A stretch of DNA of 23,819 bases from a virus: positions 1 to 23,819 of IMG/VR virus record IMGVR_UViG_3300020347_000035; one strand, 5' to 3'. The stretch's first letter is position 1. Each line of letters starts with the position of its first letter. This document shows, piece after piece, positions 22,513-23,819 of the stretch. The notes under the pieces are model-generated. The model did no database searches and was not told the origin of the DNA. It saw only the letters and a list, made by a program, of their open reading frames with translations. The translations under genes were made by a program, and so were the position numbers.

Positions 22513-23819
22513 ATGGCAGTAGATGCAGTACCTGGGTTTGACTTACAACCAAGTTCAGAACAGGTTTTATTACAGACAAACTACATTACCAACTTTGATT
22601 TCTTAAATCAGTATCTTCCTGATACTTACGAGAAAGAATTCGAGCGTTATGGTAATCGTACAGTAGCATCATTCTTAAGAATGGTAGGCGCTGAAATGCC
22701 TTCTAACTCTGACCTTATCAAATGGGCAGAGCAAGGAAGATTACACACGAAGTACTCAGACGTTACTTCTCAAGCGGCAGCAGGTCAATTAGTTGCTACT
22801 TTTGATATTAACGATGTTTTAGTTCCTGGAGCAGGAGCTATTGCAATTCGTATAGGACAAACAGTTATGATTTCTGATAGTACAGCAAATTCAACTCTTA
22901 GTAACAAAGCAATCGTTACTGATGTTGATACAGCTAACGGTACAATTGACGTAGCTTTTTATGAAGCAGCAGGTCAAGCAATGGGCTTAGGTGTAAAATG
23001 TTCTTTGTTTATTTATGGTTCAGAGTTCCAAAAAGGAACTAGCGGAATGCAAGGACAATTAGAAGCTGATGACTTCATTTTTGAAAATTCACCAATTATC
23101 ATTAAAGACCACTATGCAGTTAGCGGATCTGACATGGCTCAGATTGGATGGATTGAAGTTACAACTGAAAACGGAGCTACAGGATACTTATGGTATTTAA
23201 AATCAGAGCATGAAACTAGACTTCGTTTTGAAGATTATCTAGAGACAGCTATGGTTGAGGCAGTACCTGCAGAAGCAGGGTCTGGTGTAGCGGCTATCCA
23301 ATCAGGTGTACAAGGTTATGCAGCTGGTGTAGGTAACAAAGGTTCAGAAGGACTTTTCTATGTTATCGAAGACCGTGGAAATGTATGGAGCGGTGGTAAC
23401 CCAACAGCTCTTGCAGACTTTGACGGTATCATTCAGAGACTAGACAAGCAAGGTTCTATTGAAGAAAACGTAATTTTCTTAAATCGTGAGTTTGGATTTG
23501 ACATTGACGATATGTTATCAGAACAAAACTCTTATGGAAACCCAGGTGGTACTTCATATGGTCTTTTTGACAATGACGAGGAAATGGCTCTAAATTTAGG
23601 ATTCTCAGGATTCCGTAGAGGATATGATTTCTACAAAACAGACTGGAAATATCTTAACGACCCAACAATGCGTGGTGATATCGTTGGTGGAGCTATCAAT
23701 GGGGTACTAGTACCTGCAGGTTCTACAACTGTATACGACCAAGTATTAGGAAAGAATGCTAAGCGTCCTTTCTTACACGTTCGTTACAGAGCTTCAGAAA
23801 CTGAAGACAGACGTTACAA
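22513..23819 (+). CDS. Probable major capsid protein, 3' end outside window (first 435 aa)
   Basis: The frame opens at ATG 22513 (MAVDAVPGFDLQPSSEQVLL) and stays open to the window edge. Features: TNYITNFDFLNQYLPDTYEK, a long N-terminal arm; beta-rich stretches (FDINDVLVPGAGAIAIRIGQ); YLWYLKSEHETRLRFEDYLE, a spine-helix-like segment; and GFSGFRRGYDFYKTDWKYLN. Position after portal and scaffold and the expected size support the capsid role. Arginine codons are shifted toward CGT (about 11 of 18 by my reading), unlike the AGA-rich neighbours, as expected for a highly expressed gene. Partial: at least 435 residues. Confidence 0.8.
   Translation, partial: MAVDAVPGFDLQPSSEQVLLQTNYITNFDFLNQYLPDTYEKEFERYGNRTVASFLRMVGAEMPSNSDLIKWAEQGRLHTKYSDVTSQAAAGQLVATFDINDVLVPGAGAIAIRIGQTVMISDSTANSTLSNKAIVTDVDTANGTIDVAFYEAAGQAMGLGVKCSLFIYGSEFQKGTSGMQGQLEADDFIFENSPIIIKDHYAVSGSDMAQIGWIEVTTENGATGYLWYLKSEHETRLRFEDYLETAMVEAVPAEAGSGVAAIQSGVQGYAAGVGNKGSEGLFYVIEDRGNVWSGGNPTALADFDGIIQRLDKQGSIEENVIFLNREFGFDIDDMLSEQNSYGNPGGTSYGLFDNDEEMALNLGFSGFRRGYDFYKTDWKYLNDPTMRGDIVGGAINGVLVPAGSTTVYDQVLGKNAKRPFLHVRYRASETEDRRY

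Noticed and set aside
1-23819. tRNA genes, CRISPR arrays, insertion sequences or an integrase with att sites
   Set aside because: None recognised on either strand; the repeats present are explained by the fibre repeats and the ATGTCG array. A tRNAscan run would be the formal check.

Overview
The window reads as the late (virion and lysis) half of a tailed double-stranded DNA phage infecting a Bacteroidota host, most likely an aquatic flavobacterium. Evidence for the host: the DNA is AT-rich, gene starts lack Shine-Dalgarno sequences, and the promoters I can see carry the Bacteroidota -7 element TAnnTTTG. Evidence for a phage: large terminase, portal, a probable scaffold and the 5' part of a probable major capsid protein lie in canonical order at the right end, preceded by a tail-fibre block and a lysis cassette. 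The large TerL (741 aa) and portal (818 aa) recall crAss-like phages of Bacteroidota; that placement is an inference and needs a profile search.

Layout. 1-317: non-coding, with a striking G/T-only G-quadruplex-type tract. 318-672: two small genes, then a terminator. 741-953: an ATGTCG repeat array, a TATAGTACTATA palindrome and a promoter. 977-2850: a phage chaperonin operon, groEL followed by groES (reverse of the usual order). 2898-3365: the only minus-strand gene, a winged-helix-like regulator. 3379-3394: a perfect 16-bp palindrome that places a -7 element on each strand and serves both the regulator and the rightward genes. 3406-6361: many very small basic, often Cys-containing proteins, with one fibre-like protein (4101) and one small spike-like protein (6104). 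6355-7388: lysis cassette (small membrane protein, T7-lysozyme-type amidase, 3TM-type holin). 7426-15202: tail fibres, including a 1084-aa YadA-like fibre, a 211-aa fibre with a conserved tip, a 712-aa fibre and a 345-aa fibre ending in a Peptidase_S74 autochaperone. 15215-16640: small accessory proteins, one resembling a duplicated GroES fold, one possible small terminase. 16640-23819: TerL, portal, scaffold-like protein, capsid protein (cut by the window edge).

How it fits together: -7 elements precede the genes at 318, 977, 3406, 5578, 7426 and 21374 and the minus-strand gene at 3365, so transcription units can be drawn directly. Within units, genes are packed with TAATG or ATGA stop/start overlaps. 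The phage brings its own chaperonin and co-chaperonin, and perhaps a second co-chaperonin-like protein, plausibly to fold capsid or fibre proteins. The most unusual points are the palindromic bidirectional promoter, the ATGTCG array, the reversed groEL-groES pair with an apparently altered substrate groove, the G-rich tract, and a GC-shifted block inside terL that includes the Walker A region.
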